Positions 1 through 7,846 of a stretch of DNA of 64,000 nucleotides are shown piece by piece. Position 1 is the first letter of the stretch. Every line of letters begins with the position of its first letter. Where the stretch lies: assembly GCF_001483755.1 (NCBI RefSeq), contig NZ_LQBK01000011.1, forward strand, positions 62,001-126,000, given 5' to 3'. The position numbers and the translations under genes are program-made. This DNA comes from Kocuria rosea subsp. polaris. GTDB lineage: Bacteria > Actinomycetota > Actinomycetes > Actinomycetales > Micrococcaceae. Under the pieces are notes generated by a model that did no database searches, was not told the origin of the DNA, and was given only the letters and a program-made list of their open reading frames with translations.

Positions 1-1208
1 AGTGCTCGGCCGCGTCCCTGGTCATCCTCGTCGGCTCCGTGGCGCAGTCCCGCCGCTTCCGCAACCAGCTCGTGGACGCGGTGACCTCCCTGACCGTCGA
101 CCACCCCATCAACCCCGCCGCGCAGATGGGCCCGCTCACCGAGCCCGCCGAGGGCAAGCTGCTCCAGGCCCTGACCACCCTGGAGGAGGGCCAGTCCTGG
201 CTGATCGAGCCGCAGCAGCTCGACGGGACCGGCCGGCTGTGGAGCCCGGGCGTGCGCACGGGCGTGCAGCGCGGCTCCGAGTTCCACCAGGTCGAGTACT
301 TCGCCCCGGTGCTCGGCGTGATGACCGCCGAGACCCTGGAGGAGGCCGTGGCCATCCAGAACGAGGTGGAGTACGGGCTCACGGCCGGGCTGCACTCGCT
401 GGACCCGGAGGACATCGCCTACTGGCTCGAGCACGTCCAGGCCGGCAACCTCTACGTCAACCGCCACATCACCGGGGCCATCGTCCAGCGCCAGCCCTTC
501 GGCGGCTGGAAGAAGTCGGCGGTCGGTCCCGGCACCAAGGCCGGCGGTCCCAGCTACCTCATGGGCCTGGGCGAGTGGGAGCCGGCACCGCTGCGCGGGG
601 ACGGGCTGCCCGTGGCCGACGCGGCCGTCGTCGAGCTGCTGCAGGCCGCGCAGTCGGGGACGGCGGAGCTCGTGCCGGCCGAGGCGGAGAGCCTCGAGCA
701 GGCGCTGCGCAGCGACGAGGCCGCCTGGGCCGAGGAGTTCGGCGTGGCCAAGGACGTCACCGGCCTCTACGCCGAGCGCAACGTCTTCCGCTACCTGCCC
801 CTGCCCGTGACGGTGCGCCTGTCCGAGGGCGAGCCGCTGGCCGACCTGCTGCGCGTCGTCGCCGCCGGGCTGCGGGCGGGCTCCGCCCTGACCGTCTCCT
901 CGGCGCGCGAGCTGCCCGCCCCGGTGCGCGCCGTGCTCACCGACCGCGGCGTGCCCGTGCAGGTGGAGGACGACGCCGCGTGGCTGGCCGGCGCCCCGGC
1001 CCTCGGCGGCGGCCGCGTCCGGCTGATCGGCGGGGACCGTGCGGCGTTCATCGCCGCGACGGGCTCGCGCCCGGACCTCGCCGTCTACGCCCACCCCGTG
1101 ACCGGGGCCGGCCGGGTCGAGATGCTGCCGTTCCTGCACGAGCAGGCGGTCAGCATCACCGCCCACCGCTTCGGCACGCCCCACCGGCTCACGGACGAGC
1201 TGATCTAG
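1..1208 (+). CDS. putA: PutA, proline dehydrogenase/P5C dehydrogenase, C-terminal part (5' truncated by window edge)
   Basis: The frame enters from the window edge (first full codon at position 3) and gives 401 visible residues. The first visible residues, CSAASLVILVGS, contain the catalytic cysteine of the aldehyde dehydrogenase fold, so the PRODH half and the cofactor-binding part lie upstream. Further on, ITGAIVQRQPFGGWKKSAVG and KAGGPSYL are the conserved C-terminal ALDH motifs of glutamate-semialdehyde dehydrogenase. About 200 residues follow that motif, a C-terminal extension seen in long actinobacterial PutA proteins. The enzyme oxidises proline to glutamate through P5C, passing electrons to the membrane quinone pool. 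It ends at TAG 1206-1208 and is followed at once by a long perfect hairpin. A mono-functional P5C dehydrogenase is possible because the N-terminal half is not visible. Confidence 0.85.
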   Translation, partial: CSAASLVILVGSVAQSRRFRNQLVDAVTSLTVDHPINPAAQMGPLTEPAEGKLLQALTTLEEGQSWLIEPQQLDGTGRLWSPGVRTGVQRGSEFHQVEYFAPVLGVMTAETLEEAVAIQNEVEYGLTAGLHSLDPEDIAYWLEHVQAGNLYVNRHITGAIVQRQPFGGWKKSAVGPGTKAGGPSYLMGLGEWEPAPLRGDGLPVADAAVVELLQAAQSGTAELVPAEAESLEQALRSDEAAWAEEFGVAKDVTGLYAERNVFRYLPLPVTVRLSEGEPLADLLRVVAAGLRAGSALTVSSARELPAPVRAVLTDRGVPVQVEDDAAWLAGAPALGGGRVRLIGGDRAAFIAATGSRPDLAVYAHPVTGAGRVEMLPFLHEQAVSITAHRFGTPHRLTDELI

Positions 1209-1211
1209 CGG

Positions 1212-1275
1212 CTCACCCCGCGCAGCGCGACGGCCCCGGACCCTGGTCCGGGGCCGTCGCGCTGCGCGGGGTGAG
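1212..1275 (+). terminator. Perfect 31-bp inverted repeat, loop of 2 nt
   Basis: Arms 1212-1242 and 1245-1275 are perfectly complementary around a 2-nt centre, starting 4 nt after the putA stop. No T-run follows, so it resembles the T-less (I-shaped) terminators of actinobacteria. It can also act on transcripts from the opposite strand. Confidence 0.75.
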
Positions 1276-1616
1276 GCGGTGGCACCAGGGCATCCCGTGC
1301 CCGAGGGCGGGCTCACCGCGCTGCGGACCGCAGTCGTGCCCCGGTCCCGGGGACGGGAGAGGCGCCGCCCTCGCGGATCAGTGCGAGAGCGGCGCCCACG
1401 GAGCCCGGCCGGCTGTGCTCCGGTGTCCCCCCATGTGCATCGCACATCGGACCCGTGAGCCGCCGGGACTCGTCACCGCAAGGTTACTGACTTGTAGACC
1501 AGTGTTCCGCATTTCGTAAGGCGGCTCACAACCCGGGTGGGCGCCGCCTCCACGTGCGGGGACGCCCTCCGGCGACCGGGGGTGCTGCTGTCGCGCCGGG
1601 GCGCGCGGAACGGGGC
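1276..1616. other. Convergent intergenic region with a GntR-like palindrome
   Basis: This 341-bp stretch separates the putA hairpin from the 3' end of the deaminase gene. I see no supported gene. The A+T-richer part contains ACTTGTAGACCAGT (1490-1503), an imperfect palindrome of the form ACTnGTnnACnAGT that resembles operators of FadR/GntR-type repressors. There is no obvious gene for it to control in this position, so it may be a leftover promoter or chance. Confidence 0.4.
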
Positions 1617-2108
1617 TCAGTAGTCGGTGCGCGCGGCGTTGCGGGCCCATGCCTCGAACGGCGCGGTGCGCTCGTCGAGGGCCACGGGGAGGACCTGCAG
1701 GGACCGCTCGTGCTCGGGCTTGGCGAAGTACTCGTAGAACTCCGCGTCGTCGAAGCCGCCGGAGGCCGCGTCGTGCCGGTCCGCGGCGTACCAGACGGCG
1801 TCCAGCCGGGCCCACAGGGAGGCCGACAGGCACATGGGGCACGGCTCGCAGCTGGAGTAGAGCGTGGCGCCGGAGAGGTCGAAGGTGCCCAGCTCGCGGC
1901 AGGCGTTGCGGATCGCCATGACCTCGGCGTGGGCGGTGGGGTCGTTCTCCGCCGTGACGCGGTTGACCCCGGGGAAGCGGCGGCCGTCGGGGGCGACGAC
2001 GACGGCGCCGAAGGGTCCGCCGTCGACGGCCGCGTTGCCCACCGCCAGGTCGATGGCCTCGAGCAGCAGCTCCCGGGCGTCGGGAGGCGGCGTGCGGTCT
2101 GTGTCCAT
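1617..2108 (-). CDS. Nucleoside/guanine deaminase, CMP/dCMP deaminase family
   Basis: The 163-residue protein is the usual size for small zinc-dependent guanine deaminases. The zinc and proton-shuttle motifs are clear: TAHAE (His60, Glu62) and SCEPCPMC with Cys90 and Cys93 in the PCxxC pattern. It would hydrolyse guanine to xanthine, or a related purine or nucleoside, in the cytoplasm. The ATG at 2106-2108 is chosen because the deaminase fold begins shortly after it and GGGAG lies 6-10 nt upstream. An upstream TTG (2288) would add 60 residues of low-complexity sequence. It differs from the second family member here (TadA, 20975-21514) in having the longer C-terminal part with WYAADRHDAAS typical of guanine deaminases. 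Exact substrate not proven. Confidence 0.85.
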   Translation of the reverse strand: MDTDRTPPPDARELLLEAIDLAVGNAAVDGGPFGAVVVAPDGRRFPGVNRVTAENDPTAHAEVMAIRNACRELGTFDLSGATLYSSCEPCPMCLSASLWARLDAVWYAADRHDAASGGFDDAEFYEYFAKPEHERSLQVLPVALDERTAPFEAWARNAARTDY

Positions 2109-2351
2109 GCGGATCTCCCGGTGTGGGCGCAGGGGCCGCCGCGGAGCCTCCCGGCCCGGGGCGGGGTGGGGCGCCGACGGCGGCCGCCGCGAGGTCGACG
2201 GTGCGGTTCCGCCTGCTGGGCGGTCTCCGGGGATCCGGACCCGCCGCGGGCTTGTCCAGAGGCTACCGAGGAGTCTGCCGGACCACAACGGCCGCGGCGG
2301 CGGAGGAGCGGCTCCCGGACGGGGCGTCGCCCGCAGGGCTCCGTCCCGCCC

Positions 2352-3041
2352 TCAGGCGGCCCGGCCGGTGTCCACGGGCAGCCCGCCGAGGCGCCACTCG
2401 AGCAGACCGTCCTCGAGCCGGCGGGCCCGGCGTCCCCGGGCGCGCAGGAGGTCCACGGCCTCGTGGGCGAGCACGCACCAGGCGCCGCGGCAGTACGCCA
2501 CGACCTCCCGCCCGTCCGGCAGCTCCGCCAGCCGCGCGGACAGCTCCTCCAGCGGGATGGAGACGGCCCCGGGGATGTGGGCGGCGGCGTACTCCTCGGG
2601 CGGCCGGACGTCCAGGACGGTGAGCTCCCCGGCCTCCGCCCGGGCCAGCAGTTCGTCGCGGTGCACCTCCCGCTCGCCCGCCTCCCCGGCGAGGGCGCCG
2701 CCGGTGCCGAGGTAGTCCTCGCGGGCGCGTTCCACCTCGGCCAGACGGTCGCCGGCCACGGTGCGCAGCTGCGCGTAGAGGCGTGCCACGTCCTGTCCCG
2801 CCAGGTCGTAGTGGATCCTCGTCCCGTCCCGGCGGGTGGTCACCAGTCCGGCCTGCTTGAGCACCTGCAGGTGCGCCGAGGCGGTGCTCAGGCCCAGGCC
2901 TGCGGCCGCGGCGAGGTTCTCCACGCTGCGCTCGCCCTGGGTCAGCAGGTCCAGCAGCTCCAGCCGCTTCCCGTTGCCCAGGGCCTTGCCCACTCGGGCC
3001 AGCTGCTCGAAGAGCGCGGCCTTCTTGCCCGGGTCCCCCAT
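2352..3041 (-). CDS. ArsR-family repressor fused to a C-terminal rhodanese domain
   Basis: The 229-residue protein has an N-terminal winged helix-turn-helix (about residues 10-95, recognition helix near LSTASAHLQVLKQAGLV) and a C-terminal rhodanese domain (about 120-225) with active loop YCRGAWC (Cys184, Cys189). These are the only two cysteines in the protein. The usual ArsR metal-binding cysteine motif in helix 3 is absent, so sensing probably goes through the rhodanese loop, for example by persulfidation or disulfide formation; that is inference. The start at 3041 has GGAGG five nt upstream. It is divergent from the MFS gene at 3151 with clustered inverted repeats between them, which suggests autorepression and control of the exporter. 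Confidence 0.9.
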   Translation of the reverse strand: MGDPGKKAALFEQLARVGKALGNGKRLELLDLLTQGERSVENLAAAAGLGLSTASAHLQVLKQAGLVTTRRDGTRIHYDLAGQDVARLYAQLRTVAGDRLAEVERAREDYLGTGGALAGEAGEREVHRDELLARAEAGELTVLDVRPPEEYAAAHIPGAVSIPLEELSARLAELPDGREVVAYCRGAWCVLAHEAVDLLRARGRRARRLEDGLLEWRLGGLPVDTGRAA

Positions 3042-3059
3042 GTCATCCTCCAAAGATCT

Positions 3060-3100
3060 GTGGAACACTGTTGGAAGCATTGTTCCACGCTTCCGTGGAA
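3060..3100. promoter_or_regulatory. Clustered operator between ArsR-rhodanese and MFS genes
   Basis: Two overlapping inverted repeats are visible: TGGAACA (3061-3067) with TGTTCCA (3081-3087), and TTCCAC (3083-3088) with GTGGAA (3095-3100). The shared TTCCA/TGGAA half-sites fit a winged-helix dimer, most simply the adjacent ArsR protein. The site lies just upstream of both start codons. Confidence 0.6.
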
Positions 3101-3150
3101 TACCGGACCACTCGCCGCCCGGCGGGTCCACGACACGAGAGGGAACGGTC

Positions 3151-4452
3151 ATGAACCGGCGCACGAGCCCCCGCCCCACGGCTTCCCGGCCCCTCCGCCT
3201 GGGCCTGCGCGCCAACGCCGCCCAGTTCGCCCTGCTGGTGGCGGTCAACGCCCTGGTCGGCGGCATGGTCGGCCAGCAGCAGACCGTGCTGCCGTTGCTG
3301 GCCGAGGGCGAGTTCGGGCTCAGCGGCTACACCTTCATCTTCACCTACGTGGCCGCCTTCGGGATCACCAAGGCGATCGCCAACTGGTTCGCCGGGACCT
3401 TCTCCGACCGGTACGGGCGCAAGCCCGTGCTGCTGGTCGGCTGGCTGTTCGCCGTGCCCGTGCCGCTGATGCTGATCTTCGCCCCGGACTGGGGATGGGT
3501 CGTGGCGGCCAACGTGCTGCTGGGCATCAACCAGGGCCTGACCTGGTCCACGACCGTGGTGATGAAGATCGACCTCGTGGGCCCGGCCCAGCGCGGGCTG
3601 GCCATGGGGCTCAACGAGGCCGCCGGCTACGGTGCGGTGGCCGTGACCTCCCTGCTGGCCGGGTACCTGGCCGAGCAGTACGGGCTGCGCCCGGCGCCGT
3701 TCCTGCTGGGCATCGCCTACACCGCCCTGGCGCTGCTGCTGTCCGGGGTGTTCGTCAAGGAGACCCGGGCTCACGCCCTGCTCGACGCCGGCCGGCACAC
3801 CCCCCGCGCCGACGGCCTCCACGACCATCTGCACGGGGAGCTCACCGACCGCCAGGTCATCGCCCAGACCAGCCTCAAGGAGCCGGCACTGTCCTCGGCG
3901 AGCCAGGCGGGGCTGGTCAACAACCTCAACTTCGGGCTCTCCTGGGGGCTGTTCCCGCTGCTGTTCGCCACCGCCGAGCTGACCGTGGGACAGATCGGGC
4001 TGCTCTTCGCCCTCTACCCCGGAGTGTGGGGGATCGGGCAGCTGGTCACCGGCGCCCTGTCGGACCGCATCGGGCGCAAGCACCTGATCACTGCCGGAAT
4101 GGCCGTCCAGGCCGCCGCCCTGGTGCTCATCGCCCTGGGGGAGGGCTTCGGCGGCTGGGCCGCCGGCACCGTGCTGCTGGGGGCCGGTACCGCGATGGTC
4201 TATCCGACCCTGCTCGCGGTGGTCGGTGACGTGGCGCACCCGGTGTGGCGCGGCCGTGCCGTGGGCGTCTATCGCGTCTGGCGCGACCTGGGCTACGCGG
4301 TCGGGGCCGTCCTCGGCGGGATCGTGGCCGACCTGCTGGGCCTGCACGCAGCCGTCTGGGCCGCCGCCGGCATCAGCGCCGTCTCGGCGCTGGTGGTGGC
4401 GGTGCGGATGTACGAGACCCACCGCCCGATCGCGGCCGCGCCGCGGCCCTGA
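3151..4452 (+). CDS. MFS transporter, 12-TM, partner of ArsR-rhodanese regulator
   Basis: The 433-residue protein has the repeated hydrophobic segments of a 12-helix major facilitator. The conserved loop DRYGRKP follows helix 2 and its C-half counterpart is DRIGRK. A polar central loop (about 200-245, HTPRADGLHDHLHGELTD) separates the halves. The start at 3151 is preceded by GAGAGGG. Divergent transcription from the ArsR-rhodanese gene across a shared operator indicates that the transporter is induced by the signal sensed there. Arsenite, chromate, or sulfur/thiol compounds are conceivable; the sequence does not decide. A hairpin (4468-4491) follows the stop. Confidence 0.85.
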   Translation: MNRRTSPRPTASRPLRLGLRANAAQFALLVAVNALVGGMVGQQQTVLPLLAEGEFGLSGYTFIFTYVAAFGITKAIANWFAGTFSDRYGRKPVLLVGWLFAVPVPLMLIFAPDWGWVVAANVLLGINQGLTWSTTVVMKIDLVGPAQRGLAMGLNEAAGYGAVAVTSLLAGYLAEQYGLRPAPFLLGIAYTALALLLSGVFVKETRAHALLDAGRHTPRADGLHDHLHGELTDRQVIAQTSLKEPALSSASQAGLVNNLNFGLSWGLFPLLFATAELTVGQIGLLFALYPGVWGIGQLVTGALSDRIGRKHLITAGMAVQAAALVLIALGEGFGGWAAGTVLLGAGTAMVYPTLLAVVGDVAHPVWRGRAVGVYRVWRDLGYAVGAVLGGIVADLLGLHAAVWAAAGISAVSALVVAVRMYETHRPIAAAPRP

Positions 4453-4467
4453 GCCCCCGCCCGCGAC

Positions 4468-4491
4468 GCCCCGGCCCTGCGCGGCCGGGGC
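4468..4491 (+). terminator. 9-bp hairpin after MFS gene
   Basis: GCCCCGGCC (4468-4476) pairs with GGCCGGGGC (4483-4491) around a 6-nt loop, 16 nt after the stop. There is no T-run. Confidence 0.55.
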
Positions 4492-4649
4492 CTGCCCAGC
4501 AGGGTGCGGGCCCGGGCGTGCTGCGGCCGGTCGCTAGAGTGGAAGCCACCCACCCGCCCCACCGGGACCGCACCCCACCGGGCCCGGCCCGGGCGCCGGT
4601 GCCGCACCGGCGACCCGGACCCCGAACTCCCCAGGAGGGCACTCCTCCC

Positions 4650-5033
4650 ATGGCCGACCTGCTCGACTTCAACCACGGCGGCGCCACGCATCCCGGCGCG
4701 CGCGCCGCCGTCCATCCCGGCGCGGACTCGGGCGAGCACGTGGTGCTGTACACCGTGGTCGCCGAGACGGACGAGCACATCGTCCTCGACGACGGCTTCA
4801 CCTACGACAAGCGCACCGGCGTGGTCCAGGGCCCCGCCGGACGCCCCACGCTCCAGAACCGCATGACGGCCACCGAGGGCAGCGCGATGTTCGCGTCCTG
4901 GTCCCCCATCGCCCAGCAGCCCCGCCGCCCGTTCCCGGCCGGCGTCCCCGGCGGCGGCTCCGGTCCGCAGGGCGCCCCGGAACGCCGCCTCAGGACGATG
5001 CTCCGCCGCCTCGGCCGTCGGCGAGGCCGGTGA
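4650..5033 (+). CDS. Hypothetical protein with basic C-terminus
   Basis: This 127-residue protein has no family I can name. Residues 1-25 are small and polar, residues 28-60 (EHVVLYTVVAETDEHIVLDD) look like a short beta-rich unit, and the tail is proline- and arginine-rich, ending RTMLRRLGRRRGR, which could bind nucleic acid or membrane. The ATG at 4650 is supported by AGGAGG at 4633-4638. It is transcribed in the same direction as the aminotransferase that begins 103 nt downstream, so co-transcription is possible. G+C usage matches its neighbours. Confidence 0.6.
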   Translation: MADLLDFNHGGATHPGARAAVHPGADSGEHVVLYTVVAETDEHIVLDDGFTYDKRTGVVQGPAGRPTLQNRMTATEGSAMFASWSPIAQQPRRPFPAGVPGGGSGPQGAPERRLRTMLRRLGRRRGR

Positions 5034-5136
5034 CCCGCGGCGGCGGGCGGCGGGGCAGCGCGCTGACGGCGTGCGGCGCCGGCAGGCCATAGGCTGGACG
5101 GCGGACCTGTCCACCCGTTCCCCTGAGGAGTGCACC

Positions 5137-6240
5137 GTGCCCCTGATCCAGCGACACCTGTTCGGCCCCGGCCCGTCCAACCCCTACCCGGAGGCCACCG
5201 CGGCGCTGGGCCACCCGCTGCTCGGCCACCTGGATCCCGCCTTCCTCGACATCATGGACAGCGCCTGCGACGGCCTGCGCACGGTCTGGGGCACGGACAA
5301 CCGGCGCACCCTGCCGCTGAGCGCCACGGGCTCCGCCGGCATGGAGGCGGCGTTCGTCAACACCGTGGAGGAGGGCGACGTCGTCGTCGTCGCCGTCAAC
5401 GGCCTGTTCGGCGAGCGGATGTGCGACGTCGCGGCCCGCTGCGGTGCCGAGGTGGTGCGCGTGGACTTCCCCTACGGGGAGCCGATCGACCCGCAGCGCG
5501 TCGCGGAGGCGCACCCGTCCCCCAAGATCATCGCGGCGGTGCACGCGGAGACCTCCACGGGAGTGCGCTCCGACATCGCCGCGCTGGGCGCGCTCAAGGG
5601 CGACGCCCTGCTGCTCGTGGACGCGGTCACGTCCATCGGCGGCATCGAGCTGCGCGCGGACGACTGGGGCGTGGACCTCGGCTACGCGGGCACCCAGAAG
5701 TGCCTGGGGGTCGCCCCGGGGCTGGCGCCGTTCACGATCTCGGACGCCGCGTTCGAGCGCCGGGTGCAGCACCCCCGCTCCTGGTACCTCGACCTCGGCA
5801 TGCTCGGCGGCTACGTGGGCGAGGCCCAGGGCGGTGCCCGCACCTACCACCACACCGCGCCGACGGCGATGATCGCGTCCCTGGACGCCGCGCTGCGCCG
5901 GATCGCCGAGGAGGGCCTGGAGAACGTCTGGGCCCGCCACCAGGCCGCCGGGGACGCGCTCCAGGCGGGGCTGCAGGACATGGGCCTGGAGCTGTTCGCC
6001 GCCGAGGGGCACCGCCTGCCGGAGCTGACCACGGTCAAGGTGCCCGAGGGCGTCGACTCCGCCTGGGTGCGGTCCTACCTGCTGGAGCACTTCTCCGTGG
6101 AGATCGGGGCGGGCGTCAAGGAGTACGCGAACACGGTGTGGCGGATCGGCCTGATGGGCCCCAATGCCCACGCCGGATCGGTGGCCCTCGTCCTGGGCGC
6201 CCTGCAGGAGGCGCTGCGGAAGGCCCCCGCACTGGTCTGA
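5137..6240 (+). CDS. Class V PLP aminotransferase, alanine/serine-glyoxylate type
   Basis: The 367-residue protein starts at GTG with GAGGAG 6 nt upstream. It opens with LFGPGPSNPYPEAT, the glycine-rich N-terminal motif of the SGAT/AGT family. It contains the substrate-fold ATGSAGMEAAF and the pyridoxal-binding lysine in YAGTQKCLGVAPG, preceded by the Asp of LLVDAVTSIGG that contacts the PLP nitrogen. Members transaminate glyoxylate to glycine from alanine or serine, or act in purine or phosphonate breakdown. With a guanine deaminase nearby, a role in purine-ureide catabolism (ureidoglycine-glyoxylate type) is conceivable but not shown. A strong bidirectional terminator follows. Confidence 0.85.
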   Translation: MPLIQRHLFGPGPSNPYPEATAALGHPLLGHLDPAFLDIMDSACDGLRTVWGTDNRRTLPLSATGSAGMEAAFVNTVEEGDVVVVAVNGLFGERMCDVAARCGAEVVRVDFPYGEPIDPQRVAEAHPSPKIIAAVHAETSTGVRSDIAALGALKGDALLLVDAVTSIGGIELRADDWGVDLGYAGTQKCLGVAPGLAPFTISDAAFERRVQHPRSWYLDLGMLGGYVGEAQGGARTYHHTAPTAMIASLDAALRRIAEEGLENVWARHQAAGDALQAGLQDMGLELFAAEGHRLPELTTVKVPEGVDSAWVRSYLLEHFSVEIGAGVKEYANTVWRIGLMGPNAHAGSVALVLGALQEALRKAPALV

Positions 6241-6288
6241 GCCGTCCCTGCGCGCCGTGGTCCGCCGCCCGCACCGGTCCCGCCCGCA

Positions 6289-6321
6289 CCGGTCCCGCCC
6301 GCACCGCGCGGGCGGGACCGG
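6289..6321. terminator. 14-bp bidirectional hairpin between convergent genes
   Basis: Arms 6289-6302 and 6308-6321 are fully complementary around a 5-nt loop. The left arm is part of a short tandem repeat of GCCCGCACCGGTCCC (about 2.6 copies from 6267). It lies between the aminotransferase (plus) and the small membrane protein (minus). Confidence 0.7.
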
Positions 6322-6375
6322 CGAGCGCGCGGGGCGGACCTCGCCGCGCGCACCGGGCGGGTGCCGCGGGAGTCC

Positions 6376-6627
6376 TCAGCTGAGGTCGGTCTCGGAGCGC
6401 TCGATGCGCTCCCCGGTGCCGGGATCCGCCACGGTGCTGCGGGTGGAGCGGCGCCGGGACGGCACGGCGGCGGCGATCAGGACCAGGGCGAGGTAGGCGA
6501 CGCCCACCCAGAAGATGATCTGGCCGGCCAGTGCGAGATTGACCGGGCCCACGACGGACGGCAGCGCCAGCCAGAGGATCAGGCCGACGGCGATGGTGAT
6601 CAGGGGACCGGCAGGGTTGAGTCGCAT
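6376..6627 (-). CDS. Small two-TM membrane protein
   Basis: This 83-residue protein has two hydrophobic helices (about residues 6-26 and 31-54, LAGQIIFWVGVAYLALVLIA) and a polar, arginine-rich cytoplasmic tail (SRRRSTRSTVADPGTGE). No family is recognised beyond a DUF-type inner-membrane protein. The ATG at 6627 is chosen because GAGAGGA lies just upstream and the first helix begins a few residues later. Earlier in-frame starts add a Cys- and Arg-rich segment with no support. The upstream A+T-rich stretch at 6660-6690 probably holds its promoter. Confidence 0.65.
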   Translation of the reverse strand: MRLNPAGPLITIAVGLILWLALPSVVGPVNLALAGQIIFWVGVAYLALVLIAAAVPSRRRSTRSTVADPGTGERIERSETDLS

Positions 6628-7128
6628 GGCGGGGTCCTCTCGGGAGGGCGGACGGAGCACGAATGCATTAAGTAAAGCAAATCCATGCTGGATCATGCGG
6701 AACGCGCCCTGTCGGGGCGGGGAGCACGTCCGGCAGGGCACGCCACTGCCCGCCGTGCCCGACGCGCGGAGTCATGTTCGGCCGCGGCCGCGCCCGTTCT
6801 CCGCGGCACCCCGGTGCCCCGCGTGCCGTACCCCGGCGCCCCGCCTGCGGGACCGCCCCGGCACGCCGCGGGACCGGCCCGGGGGCGGGTTCGCCGAAGA
6901 GCTCTCTGACCAGGGGCGACTCCCGGACCGGCGCCCGGACGGGCCTGGGCCGGTCCCCGGTGCGGTCCCCTGGCGGGCACCGGCCCGGCCCGGTGCCCGC
7001 GGCGCTGGGAACGCGGCCACGGGGTGGCCCGGCACGCCGTTGCCCGCCACTGAGCCGGACTGCTGGCCGGACCCGTGCGGCTCTGCTTCTTTTGAGGAAC
7101 GTGGGGGCCTACCGAGGAGGAACATCCG
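6628..7128. other. 501-bp divergent intergenic region
   Basis: No gene is supported here. An A+T-rich island near 6664-6682 reads TTTGCTTTACTTAA on the minus strand and is the likely promoter or operator of the small membrane protein. Two near-identical 18-mers of the form GGCACGCC(A/G)(C/T)TGCCCGCC occur at 6737-6754 and 7031-7048. The last 40 bases before 7129 carry the ribosome binding site GAGGAGG of the next gene. Confidence 0.5.
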
Positions 7129-7779
7129 ATGGAAACCTGGATCTGGATCGTGCTGGCCGTGGTCGTGCTGGCCGTGGTGCTCCTGGCCGTGCTGGCCGGG
7201 AGTCGCAAGAAGAAGGAGCGCGACGCCGCGCAGCGGCGGGAGAACCAGGAGCGCGCCGCCGAGCTGCGCTCCCGCAGCGAGGAGGAGGACCTCTCGGCCC
7301 GCGAGCGCAAGGCGGACGCCGACGCGGCCCGTGCCGAGGCCGAGCGGGCCCGGATCGAGGCCGACCGCCTCGAGCAGGACGCCCAGCGGCGGGCCGAGGA
7401 CGCCGACAAGGTGCGGCAGGAGGCGGAGACCCACCGCCGGGACGCCGCGGCGCTCGCCCCGGACGGGGACGACTCCACAGCCGGTGCCACCCGGCGCGGA
7501 CACCACGAGGACGGTGTGGACCACGAACGGGACGCCCGTTCCGACGACGCCCCCTGGCAGGACGGCGAGCCCGGGCCGGACACACGCTCCCGGAACGACG
7601 GTGATCTCCGGTCCGAGGGCGAGCCCGGGCCGGACCCGAGCACTCGGGGTGACGGTGACCTCCGGTCCGACGGCGACGCCGGCCCCGACCCGCGGACCCG
7701 GCGCGACGGCGACGCCGGCCCCGACCGCGGCTACCGGGGCGAGGGCGAGCCCGGACCCGGGGACCGGCCGCGCGCCTGA
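7129..7779 (+). CDS. Signal-anchored coiled-coil protein with acidic GPD repeats
   Basis: The 216-residue protein has one N-terminal membrane segment (residues 3-23, WIWIVLAVVVLAVVLLAVLA). A strongly charged helical region follows (24-120, rich in Glu/Arg/Ala in heptad-like order, so a probable coiled coil). The C-terminal part (about 145-216) is of low complexity, built from repeats such as GEPGPD and DGDLRS, rich in Asp, Gly, Pro and Arg. The start is supported by GAGGAGG 9 nt upstream. It is probably a cell-envelope or cytoskeleton-linked protein facing the cytoplasm with a disordered tail. No enzymatic motif is present and function is unknown. Confidence 0.7.
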   Translation: METWIWIVLAVVVLAVVLLAVLAGSRKKKERDAAQRRENQERAAELRSRSEEEDLSARERKADADAARAEAERARIEADRLEQDAQRRAEDADKVRQEAETHRRDAAALAPDGDDSTAGATRRGHHEDGVDHERDARSDDAPWQDGEPGPDTRSRNDGDLRSEGEPGPDPSTRGDGDLRSDGDAGPDPRTRRDGDAGPDRGYRGEGEPGPGDRPRA

Positions 7780-7790
7780 GCCCCGGTGGC

Positions 7791-7830
7791 GCCCGCGGCC
7801 GGTGCCGGGAGCCCGGCACCGGCCGCGGGC
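7791..7830. terminator. Perfect 19-bp hairpin, 2-nt loop
   Basis: Arms 7791-7809 and 7812-7830 are perfectly complementary around AG. It sits between two convergent genes and has no T-run on either side, like the hairpin at 1212-1275. Confidence 0.75.
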
Positions 7831-7846
7831 CCGGACGCTCCTGCGG

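Noticed and set aside
1554-4229. A very long open frame on the plus strand opposite the deaminase and ArsR genes
   Set aside because: It is an antisense shadow caused by the high G+C content. Its sequence is low-complexity Arg/Gly/Ala, and the opposite strand holds well-conserved genes.
6267-6309. Tandem GCCCGCACCGGTCCC units as a mobile repeat element
   Set aside because: Fewer than three copies, and the last forms the left arm of a terminator. There is no sign of transposition.
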